Shown here: piece by piece, positions 14,126-25,800 of the stretch
Position numbering within the stretch: position 1 is the stretch's first letter
Layout: the number at the start of each line of letters is the position of its first letter
Assembly (NCBI RefSeq): GCF_029227915.1
Contig: NC_079880.1
Location: 33,165,501-33,229,500 of the forward strand
Source: Hydractinia symbiolongicarpus
Lineage: Eukaryota > Cnidaria > Hydrozoa > Anthoathecata > Hydractiniidae
Length of the DNA stretch: 64,000 nt
Reading direction: 5' to 3'
The notes under the pieces: model-generated
Databases searched by the model: none
Seen by the model: the letters and a program-made list of their open reading frames with translations, nothing else
What the model was told of the DNA's origin: nothing
Program-made: the position numbers and the translations under genes

Positions 14126-15863
14126 CTTACACGTAATCGTGTGGTTTCGCGTGCCTGCGCAGGTTACCATTGGTCTAGTCCTTCCACTCTCAATACACTA
14201 GAACGTCTTAAGTTGTTATTCCTGGTTCCATGGATTCAGAACGCCGTAATCCACATGCACACGCCATGAAAAGGCTATAATACGGCCCCTGGACGCCTAA
14301 TAAAGGCCTTACACGTAAATCACGTGGTTCCACGCGTCCAAGCTTGTTACCATTGGTATAGTTCTTCCACTCTCAATACACTACGCCGTCCTAAGTTGTT
14401 TTTCCTGGTTCCATGGCTTTACAACGCCGTAAACCACATGCACACGCCATGAAAAGGCTATAATACGGCCTTTTAACGCCTATTAAATGCCTTACACGTA
14501 AATCGCGGGGTTCCACGCGTCCAAGCTTGTTACCATTGGTCTAGTTCTTCCACTCTCAATACACTACGCCGTCCTAAGTTGTTTTCCCTGGTTCCACGCC
14601 TTTACAACGCCGTAAACCACAGGCACACGCCATGAAAAGGCTATAATACGGCCTTTTGACGCCTATTAAATGCCTTACACGTAATCGTGTGGTTTCGCGT
14701 GCCTGCGCAGGTTACCATTGGTCTAGTCCTTCCACTTTCAATACACTAGAACGTCCTAAGTTGTTATTCCTGGTTCCATGGCTTTACAACGCCGTAAACC
14801 ACATGCACACGCCATGAAAAGGCTATAATACGGCCTTTTGACGCCTATTAAATGCCTTACACGTAAATCACGGGGTTCCACGCGTCCAAGCTTGTTACCA
14901 TTGGTCTAGTTCTTCCACTCTCAATACACTACGCCGTCGTAAGTTATTTTCCCTGGTTCCATGGCTTTACAACGCCGTAAACCACATGCACACGCCATGA
15001 AGACGCTATAATACGGTCTTTTGACGCCTATTAAATGCCTTACACGTAAATCACGTTGGTCTGCGTGCCTGCGCAGGTTACCATTGGTCTAGTCTTTCCG
15101 CTCTCAATACACAAGAGCGTCCAAAGTTGTTATTCCTGGTTCCATGGCTTTAGAAAGCCGTAATCCACATGCACACGCCATGAAAAGGCTATAATACGGA
15201 CTTTTGATGCCTATTAAATGCCTTACACGTAAATCGCGTGGTTCCGCGTCCAAGCTTGTTACCATTGGTCTAGTTCTTCCACTCTCAATACACTACGCCG
15301 TCCTAAGTTGTTTTTCCTGGTTCCATGGCTTTACAACGCCGTAAACCACATGCACACGCCATGAAAAGGCTATAATACGGCCTTTTAACGCCTATTAAAT
15401 GCCATACACGTACATCGCGTGGTTCTGCGTCACTGCACAGGTTACCATTGGTCTAGTCCTTCTACTGTCAATGCACTACGACGTCCTAAGTTGTTTTCTC
15501 TGGCTCCATAGCTTTGGAACACCGTCAACTACTTGCACACGCCATTGAAAAGCATTAATACTACCTTTTGCCGCCTAATAAAGTCCTTACACGTAAATCA
15601 CGTTGGCCTGCTTGCTTGCACAGGTTACCATTGGTCTAGTCTTTCCACTCTCAATACACGAGAGCGTCCTAAGTTGTTTTTCCTAGTTCCATGGCTTTAC
15701 AACGCCGTAATCCACATGAACACGTCATGAAAAGGCTATAATACGTCCTTTTGACGCCTTTTAAATGCCTTACAAGTAAATCGCGTGGTTCCGCGTGCCT
15801 GCGCAGGTTACCATTGGTCTAGTCCTTCCACTCTCAATACACTACGACGTCCTAAGTTATTTT

Positions 15864-16130
15864 CTCTGGCTCCATGGCTTTGGAACGCCGTCAATTACAT
15901 GCACACACGTCTATAACCAGCAATATGGCATTTTGCCGCCTAATAAAAGCCTTACACGTAAGTTAGACGGTTCCAAGCGTCTATACCGGTTACCATTGGT
16001 CTAGTTTTTCCATTCTCAATGGACTAAAACGTCCTAAGTTATTTTCCCCATCGACAAGGCTGTACAACGCCGTCAACTACGTGCACATTCGTCTAAAGGC
16101 TGCAATACGGCCTTTTGCCGCCCATTAAAT
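15864..16130 (+). repeat. Diverged satellite dimer, block 2 copy 3
   Basis: Same pair, 2007 bp (11 monomers) after the previous one. It mirrors the copy at about 18271-18537. Confidence 0.8.
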
Positions 16131-17319
16131 GCCTTACACGTAATCGTGTGGTTTCGCGTGCCTGGGCAGGCTACCATTGGTCTAGTCCTTCCACTCTCAA
16201 TACACTAGAACGTCCTAAGTTGTTATTCCTGGTTCCATGGCTTCAGAACGCCGTAATCCACATGCACACGCCATGAAAAGGCTATAACACGGCCATTTGC
16301 CGCCTATTAAAGGCCTTACACGTAATCGTGTGGTTTCGCGTGCCTGCGCAGGTTACCATTGGTCTAGTCCTTCCACTCACAATACACTAGAACGTCCTAA
16401 GTTGTTATTCCTGGTTCCATGGCTTTACAACGCCGTAAACCACATGCACACGCCATGAAAAGGCTATAATACGGTCTTTTGACGCCTATTAAATGCCTTA
16501 CACGTAAATCACGTTGGTCTGCGTGCCTGCGCAGGTTACCATTGGTCTAGTCTTTCCGCTCTCAATACACAAGAGCGTCCAAAGTTGTTATTCCTGGTTC
16601 CATGGCTTTAGAAAGCCGTAATCCACATGCACACGCCATGAAAAGGCTATAATACGGACTTTTGATGCCTATTAAATGCCTTACACGTAAATCGCGTGGT
16701 TCCGCGTCCAAGCTTGTTACCATTGGTCTAGTTCTTCCACTCTCAATACACTACGCCGTCCTAAGTTGTTTTTCCTGGTTCCATGGCTTTACAACGCCGT
16801 AAACCACATGCACACGCCATGAAAAGGCTATAATACGGCCGTTTGACGCCTATTAAATGCCTTACACGTAAATCGCGGGGTTCCACGCGTCCAAGCTTGT
16901 TACCATTGGTCTAGTTCTTCCACTCTCAATACACTACGCCGTCCTAAGTTGTTTTCCCTGGTTCCACGCCTTTACAACGCCGTAAACCACATGCACACGC
17001 CATGAAAAGGCTATAATACGGCCTTTTGACGCCTATTAAATGCCTTACACGTAATCGTGTGGTTTCGCGTGCCTGCGCAGGTTACCATTGGTCTAGTACT
17101 TCCACTCTCAATACACTAGAACGTCCTAAGTTGTTATTCCTGGTTCCATGGCTTTACAACGCCGTAAACCACATGCACACGCCATGAAAAGGCTATAATA
17201 CGGCCTTTTGACGCCTATTAAATGCCTTACACGTAAATCACGGGGTTCCACGCGTCCAAGCTTGTTACCATTAGTCTAGTTCTTCCACTCTCAATACACT
17301 ACGCCGTCCTAAGTTATTT

Positions 17320-17562
17320 TCCCTGGCTCCATGGCTTTGGAACGCCGTCAATTACATGCACACACGTCTATACCCAGCAATATGGCATTTTGCCGCCTAA
17401 TAAAAGCCTTACACGTAAGTTAGACGGTTCCAAGCGTCTATACCGGTTACCATTGGTCTAGTTTTTCCATTCTCAATGGACTAAAACGTCCTAAGTTATT
17501 TTCCCCATCGACAAGGCTGTACAACGCCGTCAACTACGTGCACATGCGTCTAAAGGCTGCAA
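17320..17562 (+). repeat. Diverged satellite dimer, truncated by the orientation switch
   Basis: It starts as the others (GGCTCCATGGCTTTGGAACG), but the D monomer stops at GGCTGCAA where minus DNA begins. Confidence 0.8.
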
Positions 17563-18269
17563 GCGTATTATAGCCTTTTCATGGCGTGTGCATGTGGTTT
17601 ACGGCGTTGTAAAGCCATGGAACCAGGAAAAACAACTTAGGACGGCGTAGTGTATTGAGAGTGGAAGAACTAGACCAATGGTAACAAGCTTGGACGCGGA
17701 ACCACGCGATTTACGTGTAAGGCATTTAATAGGCATCAAAAGTCCGTATTATAGCCTTTTCATGGCGTGTGCATGTGGATTACGGCTTTCTAAAGCCATG
17801 GAACCAGGAATAACAACTTAGGACGTTCTAGTGTATTGAGAGTGGAAGGACTAGACCAATGGTAACCTGCGCAGGCACGCAGACCAACGTGATTTACGTG
17901 TAAGGCATTTAATAGGCGTCAAAAGACCGTATTATAGCCTTTTCATGGCGTGTGCATGTGGTTTACGGCGTTGTAAAGCCATGGAACCAGGAATAACAAC
18001 TTAGGACGTTCTAGTGTATTGTGAGTGGAAGGACTAGACCAATGGTAACCTGCGCAGGCACGCGAAACCACACGATTACGTGTAAGGCCTTTAATAGGCG
18101 GCAAATGGCCGTATTATAGCCTTTTCATGGCGTGTGCATGTGGATTACGGCGTTCTGAAGCCATGGAACCAGGAATAACAACTTAGGACGTTCTAGTGTA
18201 TTGAGAGTGGAAGGACTAGACCAATGGTAACCTGCGCAGGCACGCGAAACCACACGATTACGTGTAAGG

Positions 18270-18540
18270 CATTTAATGGGCGGCAAAAGGCCGTATTGCA
18301 GCCTTTAGACGCATGTGCACGTAGTTGACGGCGTTGTACAGCCTTGTCGATGGGGAAAATAACTTAGGACGTTTTAGTCCATTGAGAATGGAAAAACTAG
18401 ACCAATGGTAACCGGTATAGACGCTTGGAACCGTCTAACTTACGTGTAAGGCTTTTATTAGGCGGCAAAATGCCATATTGCTGGTTATAGACGTGTGTGC
18501 ATGTAATTGACGGCGTTCCAAAGCCATGGAGCCAGAGAAA
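18270..18540 (-). repeat. Diverged satellite dimer, block 3 copy 1
   Basis: It carries GCCTTTAGACGCATG and GCTGGTTATAGACG. It is the mirror of 15864-16130. Confidence 0.8.
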
Positions 18541-20277
18541 ATAACTTAGAACGTCGTAGTGTATTGAGAGTGGAAGGACTAGACCAATGGTAACCTGCGC
18601 AGGCACGCGGAACCACGCGATTTACTTGTAAGGCATTTAATAGGCGTCAAAAGGACGTATTATAGCCTTTTCATGACGTGTTCATGTGGATTACGGCGTT
18701 GTAAAGCCATGGAACTAGGAAAAACAACTTAGGACGCTCTCGTGTATTGAGAGTGGAAAGACTAGACCAATGGTAACCTGTGCAAGCACGCAGGCCAACG
18801 TGATTTACGTGTAAGGACTTTATTAGGCGGCAAAAGGTAGTATTAATGCTTTTCAATGGCGTGTGCAAGTAGTTGACGGTGTTCCAAAGCTATGGAGCCA
18901 GAGAAAACAACTTAGGACGTCGTAGTGCATTGACAGTAGAAGGACTAGACCAATGGTAACCTGTGCAGTGACGCAGAACCACGCGATGTACGTGTATGGC
19001 ATTTAATAGGCGTCAAACGGCCGTATTATAGCCTTTTCATGGCGTGTGCATGTGGTTTACGGCGTTGTAAAGCCATGGAACCAGGAAAAACAACTTAGGA
19101 CGGCGTAGTGTATTGAGAGTGGAAGAACTAGACCAATGGTAACAAGCTTGGACGCGGAACCACGCGATTTACGTGTAAGGCATTTAATAGGCATCAAAAG
19201 TCCGTATTATAGCCTTTTCATGGCGTGTGCATGTGGATTACGGCTTTCTAAAGCCATGGAACCAGGAATAACAACTTTGGACGCTCTTGTGTATTGAGAG
19301 CGGAAAGACTAGACCAATGGTAACCTGCGCAGGCACGCAGACCAACGTGATTTACGTGTAAGGCATTTAATAGGCGTCAAAAGACCGTATTATAGCGTCT
19401 TCATGGCGTGTGCATGTGGTTTACGGCGTTGTAAAGCCATGGAACCAGGGAAAATAACTTAGGACGGCGTAGTGTATTGAGAGTGGAAGAACTAGACCAA
19501 TGGTAACAAGCTTGGACGCGTGGAACCCCGTGATTTACGTGTAAGACATTTAATAGGCGTCAAAAGGCCGTATTATAGCCTTTTCATGGCGTGTGCATGT
19601 GGTTTACGGCGTTGTAAAGCCATGGAACCAGGAATAACAACTTAGGACGTTCTAGTGTATTGAGAGTGGAAGGACTAGACCAATGGTAACCTGCGCAGGC
19701 ACGCGAAACCACACGATTACGTGTAAGGCATTTAATAGGCGTCAAAAGGCCGTATTATAGCCTTTTCATGGCGTGTGTATGAGGTTTACGGCGTTGTAAA
19801 GGCGTGGAACCAGGGAAAACAACTTAGGACGGCGTAGTGTATTGAGAGTGGAAGAACTAGACCAATGGTAACAAGCTTGGACGCGTGGAACCCCGCGATT
19901 TACGTGTAAGGCATTTAATAGGCGTTAAAAGGCCGTATTATAGCCTTTTCATGGCGTGTGCATGTGGTTTACGGCGTTGTAAAGCCATGGAACCAGGAAA
20001 AACAACTTAGGACGGCGTAGTGTATTGAGAGTGGAAGAACTAGACCAATGGTAACAAGCTTGGACGCGTGGAACCACGTGATTTACGTGTAAGGCCTTTA
20101 TTAGGCGTCCAGGGGCCGTATTATAGCCTTTTCATGGCGTGTGCATGTGGATTACGGCGTTCTGAATCCATGGAACCAGGAATAACAACTTAAGACGTTC
20201 TAGTGTATTGAGAGTGGAAGGACTAGACCAATGGTAACCTGCGCAGGCACGCGAAACCACACGATTACGTGTAAGGC

Positions 20278-20550
20278 ATTTAATGGGCGGCAAAAGGCCG
20301 TATTGCAGCCTTTAGACGCATGTGCACGTAGTTGACGGCGTTGTACAGCCTTGTCGATGGGGAAAATAACTTAGGACGTTTTAGTCCATTGAGAATGGAA
20401 AAACTAGACCAATGGTAACCGGTATAGACGCTTGGAACCGTCTAACTTACGTGTAAGGCTTTTATTAGGTGGCAAAATGCCATATTGCTGGTTATAGACG
20501 TGTGTGCATGTAATTGACGGCGTTCCAAAGCCATGGAGCCAGAGAAAGTA
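20278..20550 (-). repeat. Diverged satellite dimer, block 3 copy 2
   Basis: It is the mirror of 13857-14125. It has the private change TTATTAGGTGGC where the others have TTATTAGGCGGC. Confidence 0.8.
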
Positions 20551-22645
20551 ACTTAGGACGTCGTAGTGTATTGAGAGTGGAAGGACTAGACCAATGGTAA
20601 CCTGCGCAGGCACGCGGAACCACGCGATTTACGTGTAAGGCATTTAATAGGCGTCAAAAGGACGTATTATAGCCTTTTCATGACGTGTGCATGTGGTTTA
20701 CGGCGTTGTAAAGCCATGGAACCAGGAAAAACAACTTAGGACGCTCTCGTGTATTGAGAGTGGAAAGACTGGACCAATGGTAACCTGCGCAGGCACGCAG
20801 GCCAACGTGATTTACGTGTAAGGACTTTATTAGGCGGCAAAAGGCGGTATTATTGCTTTTCAATGGCGTGTGCACGTAGTTGACGGCGTTCCAAAGCTAT
20901 GGAGCCAGAGAAAACAACTTAGGACGTCGTAGTGCATTGACAGTGGAAGGACTAGACCAATGGTAACCTGTGCAGTGACGCAGAACCACGCGATGTACGT
21001 GTATGGCATTTAATAGGCGTCAAACGGCCGTATTATAGCCTTTCATGGCGTGTGCATGTGGTTTGCGGCGTTGTAAAGCCATGGAACCAGGGTAAACAAC
21101 TTAGGACGGCGTAATGTATTAAGAGTGGAAGAACTAGACCAATGGTAACAAGCTTGGACGCGTGGAACCCCCGTGATTTACGTGTAAGGCATTTAATAGG
21201 CGTCAAAAGGCCGTATTATAGCCTTTTCATGGCGTGTGCATGTGGTTTACGGCGTTGTAAAGCCATGGAACCAGGAATAACAACTTAGGACGTTCTAGTG
21301 TATTGTGAGTGGAAGGACTAGACCAATGGTAACCTGCGCAGGCACGCGAAACCACAGGATTACGTGTAAGGCCTTTAATAGGCGGCAAATGGCCGTATTA
21401 TAGCCTTTTCATGGCGTGTGCATGTGGATTACGGCGTTCTGAAGCCATGGAACCAGGAATAACAACTCAGGACGTTCTAGTGTATTGAGAGTGGAAGAAC
21501 TAGACCAATGGTAACAAGCTTAGACGCGGAACCACGCGATTTACGTGTAAGGCATTTAATAGGCATCAAAAGTCCGTATTATAGCCTTTTCATGGCGTGT
21601 GCATGTGGATTACGGCTTTCTAAAGCCATGGAACCAGGAATAACAACCTTGGACGCTCTTGTGTATTGAGAGCGGAAAGACTAGACCAATGGTAACCTGC
21701 GCAGGCACGCAGACCAACGTGATTTACGTGTAAGGCATTTAATAGGCGTCAAAAGACCGTATTATAGCCTTTTCATGGCGTGTGCATGTGGTTTACGGCG
21801 TTGTAAAGCCATGGAACCAGCGAAAAATACTTAGGACGGCGTAGTGTATTGAGAGTGGAAGAACTAGACCAATGGTAACAAGCTTGGACGCGTGGAACCC
21901 CGTGATTTACGTGTAAAGCATTTAATAGGCGTCAAAAGGCCGTATTATAGCCTTTTCATGGCGTGTGCATGTGGTTTACGGCGTTGTAAAGCCATGGAAC
22001 CAGGAATAACAACTTAGGACGTTCTAGTGTATTGAGAGTGGAAGGACTAGACCAATGGTAACCTGCGCAGGCACGCGAAACCACACGATTACGTGTAAGG
22101 CATTTAATAGGCATAAAAAGTCCGTATTATAGCCTTTTCATGGCGTGTGCATGTGGATTACAACTTTCTAAAGCCATGGAACTAGGAATAACAACTTTGG
22201 ACGCTCTCGTGTATTGTAAGCGGAAAGACTAGACCAATGGTAACCTGCGCAGGCACGCAGACCAACGTGATTTACGTGTAAGGCATTTAATAGGCGTCAA
22301 AAGACCGTATTATAGCCTTTTCATGGCGTGTGCATGTGGTTTGCGGCGTTGTAAAGCCATGGAACCAGGGAAAACAACTTAGGATGTTCTAGTCCATTGA
22401 GAATGGAAGGAATAGTCCAATGAGAGCGAGCTTGGACGCGTGGAACCACGTAATTTAAGTGTAAGGCCTTTGATAGGCGTCAAAAGGACGTATTATAGCC
22501 TTTTCATGGCGGGTGCATGTGTTTTACGGCGTTGTAAAGTCATGGAGCCAGGGAAAACAACTTAGGACGTCCCAGTGCATTGAGAGTGGAAGGACTAGAC
22601 CAATAGTAACCTGCGCAGTCACGCGGAACCACACGATTACGTGTA

Positions 22646-22845
22646 AGGCATTTAATGGGCGGCAAAAGGCCGTATTGCAGCCTTTAGACGCATGTGCACG
22701 TAGTTGACGGCGTTGTGCAGCCTTGTCGATGGAGAAAATAACTTAGGACGTTTTAGTCCATTGAGAATGGAAAAAATAGACCAATGGTAACCGGTATAGA
22801 CGCTTGGAACCGTATAACTTACGTGTAAGGCTTTTATTAGGCGGC
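22646..22845 (-). repeat. Diverged satellite dimer, truncated at the block 3/4 switch
   Basis: The D monomer is whole, while the C monomer stops at TTATTAGGCGGC and common plus monomers follow. It is the mirror of the copy at 11662-11935. Confidence 0.8.
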
Positions 22846-25800
22846 CGTAAACCACATGCACACGCCATGAAGACGCTATAATACGGTCTTTTGACGCCTA
22901 TTAAATGCCTCACACGTAAATCACCGGGTTCCACGCGTCCAAGCTTGTTACCATTGGTCTAGTTCTTCCACTCTCAATACACTACGCCGTCCTAAGTTGT
23001 TTTCCCTGGTTCCATGGCTTTAAAACGCCGTAAACCACGTGCACACGCCATGAAAAGGCTATAATACGGCCTTTGACGCCCATTAAATGCCTTACACGTA
23101 AATCACGGGGTTCCATGCGTCCAAGCTTGTTACCATTGGTCTAGTTCTTCCACTCTCAATACACTACGCTGTCCTAAGTTGTTTTCCCTGGCTCCATGGC
23201 TTTACAACGCCGTAATCCACAAGCACACGCCATGAAAAGGCTATAATACGGCCTCTGGACGCCTAATAAAGGCCTTACACGTAAATCACAAGGTTCCACG
23301 CGTCCAAGCTTGTTACCATTGGTCTAGTTCTTCCACTCTCGATACACTACGCCGTCCTAAGTTGTTTTTCCTGGTTTCATGGCTTTACAACGCCGTAAAC
23401 CACATGTACACGCCATGAAAAGGCTATAATACGGCCTTTTGACGCCTATTAAATGCCTTACACGTAATTGTGCGGTTTCGCGTGCCTGCGCAGGTTACCA
23501 TTGGTCTAGTCCTTCCACTCTCAATACACTAGAACGTCCTAAGTTGTTTTTCCTGGTTCCATGGCTTTACAACGCCGTAAACCACATGCACACGCCATGA
23601 AAAGGCTATAATACGGCCTTTTGACGCCTATTAAATGCCTCACACGTAAATCACCGGGTTCCACGCGTCCAAGCTTGTTACCATTGGTCTAGTTCTTCCA
23701 CTCTCAATACACTACGCCGTCCTAAGTTGTTTTTCCTGGTTCTATGGCTTTACAACGCCGTAAACCACGTGCACACGCCATGAAAAGGCTATAATACGGC
23801 CTTTTGACGCCCAATAAATGCCTTACACGTAAATCACGGGGTTCCACGCGTCCAAGCTTGTTACCATTGGTCTAGTTCTTCCACTCTCAATACACTAGAA
23901 CGTCCTAAGTTGTTTTTCCTGGTTCCATGGCTTTACAACGCCGTAAACCACGTGCACACGCCATGAAAAGGCTATAATACGGCCTTTTGACGCCCAATAA
24001 ATGCCTTACACGTAAATCACGGGGTTCCACGCGTCCAAGCTTGTTACCATTGGTCTAGTTCTTCCACTCCCAATACACTACCCGTCCTAAGTTGTTTTTT
24101 CTGGTTCCATGGCTTTACAACGCCGTAAACCACATGCACACGCCATGAAAAGGCTATAACGCGGCCTTTTGACGCCTAATAAAGGCCTTACACGTAAATC
24201 ACGTGGTTCCACGCGTCCAAGCTTGGTACCATTGGTCTAGTTCTTCCACTCTCAATACACAACGCCGTCCTAAGTTGTTTTCTCTGGTTCCATGTGTTTA
24301 GAACGCCGTAAACCACATGCACACGCCATTGAAAGGCCATAATACGGCCATTTGCCGCCTATTAAAGGCTTTACGCGTAAATCGCGTATTTCCGCGTGAC
24401 TGCGCAGGTTACTATTGGTCTAGTTCTTCCACTCTCAATGCACTACGCCGTCCTAAGTTGTTTTTCCTGGTTCCATGGCTTTACAACGCTATAAACCACA
24501 TGCACACGGCATGAAAATCCTATAATACGGCCTTTTGACGCCTATTAAATGCCTTACACGTAAATCACCGGGTTCCACGCGTCCAAGCTTGTTACCATTG
24601 GTCTAGTTCTTCCACTCTCAATACACTACGCCGTCCTAAGTTGTTTTCCCTGGTTCCATGGCTTTTCAACGCCGTAATCCACATGCACACGCCATAAAAA
24701 GGCTATAATACGGCCTCTGGACGCCTAATAAAGGCCTTACACGTAAATCACGTGGTTCCACGCGTCCAAGCTTGTTACCATTGGTCTAGTCCTTCCACTC
24801 TCAATACACTAGAACGTCCTAAGTTGTTTTTCCTGGTTCCATGGCTTTACAACGCTGTAAACCACATGCACACGCCATGAAAAGACTATAATACGGCCTT
24901 TTGACGCCTAATAAAGGCCTTACACGTAAATCACGTGGTTCCACGCGCCAAGCTTGTTACCATTGGTCTAGCTCTTCCACTCCCAATACACTACGCCGTC
25001 CTAAGTTGTTTTTCCTGGTTCTATGGCTTTACAACGCCGTAAACCACGTGCACACGCCATGAAAAGGCTATAATACGGCCTTTTGACGCCCAATAAATGC
25101 CTTACACGTAAATCACGGGGTTCCACGCGTCCAAGCTTGTTACCATTGGTCTAGTTCTTCCACTCTCAATACACTAGAACGTCCTAAGTTATTTTTCCTG
25201 GTTCCATGGCTTTACAACGCTGTAAACCACATGCACACGCCATGAAAAGACTATAATACGGCCTTTTGACGCCTATTAAATGCCTTACACGTAAATCACG
25301 GGGTTCCACGCGTCCAAGCTTGTTACCATTGGTCTAGTTCTTCCACTCTCAATACACTACGCCGTCCTAAGTTTTTTTCTCTGGTTCCATGGCTTTACAA
25401 CGCTGTAAACCACATGCACACGACATGAAAAGGCTATAATACGGCCTTTTGACGCCCATTAAATGCCTTACACGTAAATCACGGGGTTCCACGCGTCCAA
25501 GCTTGTTACCATTGGTCTAGTCCTTCCACTCTCAATACACTAGAACGTCCTAAGTTGTTTTCTCTGGTTCCATGTGTTTAGAACGCCGTAAACCACATGC
25601 ACACGCCATTGAAAGGCCATAATGCGGCCTTTTGACGCCTATTAAATGCCTTACACGTAAATCACCGGGTTCCACGCGTCCAAGCTTGTTATTATTGGTC
25701 TAGTTCTTCCACTCTCAATACACTACGCAGTCCTAAGTTGTTTTCTCTGGCTCCATGGCTTTACAACGCCGTAATCCACATGCACACGCCATGAAAAAGC

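Larger units (their letters stand above)
11737..16838 (+). repeat. Left arm of inverted duplication 1
   Basis: It pairs with 17563-22845 in reverse complement. The left edge is GCCGCC inside a diverged dimer, matching GCGGC at 22841-22845. The right edge AATACGG meets the partner start GCGTATT at 17563. The 724-bp spacer 16839-17562 is about four plus-oriented monomers. Confidence 0.9.
9844..17562 (+). repeat. Satellite array block 2, plus orientation
   Basis: Orientation flips at 9843/9844, where TTTATTAGG of a minus monomer runs straight into TTCCATGGCTTTACAACG of a plus monomer. The block mixes CCTGCGCAGG-type and CCAAGCTTG-type monomers as block 1 does and holds four copies of the diverged dimer, the last cut by the next orientation switch. 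A direct duplication with an offset of 1460 bp is visible: the unusual GACTTTACAACGCCGTAAAA occurs at 10581 and 12041. The second copy later lacks one monomer, since the shared GCTTTACACGTAAATCACGG comes at 11203 and 12481, an offset of only 1278. From 11737 to 16838 the block forms the left arm of a large inverted duplication with block 3. No genes seen. Confidence 0.96.
17563..22845 (-). repeat. Satellite array block 3, inverted copy of part of block 2
   Basis: At 17562/17563 plus DNA (TCTAAAGGCTGCAA) joins minus DNA (GCGTATTATAGCC). The whole block mirrors 11737-16838. Paired coordinates sum to 34401 over most of the arm and to about 34582 in the outer part, because the left arm lacks one 182-bp monomer there. 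Rare private variants are shared in mirror image: CCTGTGG near 13042 with CCACAGG near 21353, the CTGAG variant near 12930 with CTCAG near 21467, and the TTCGCTGG variant near 12577 with CCAGCG near 21818. The block ends at 22845 in the middle of a diverged dimer, exactly where its partner begins at 11737. No genes seen. Confidence 0.95.
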
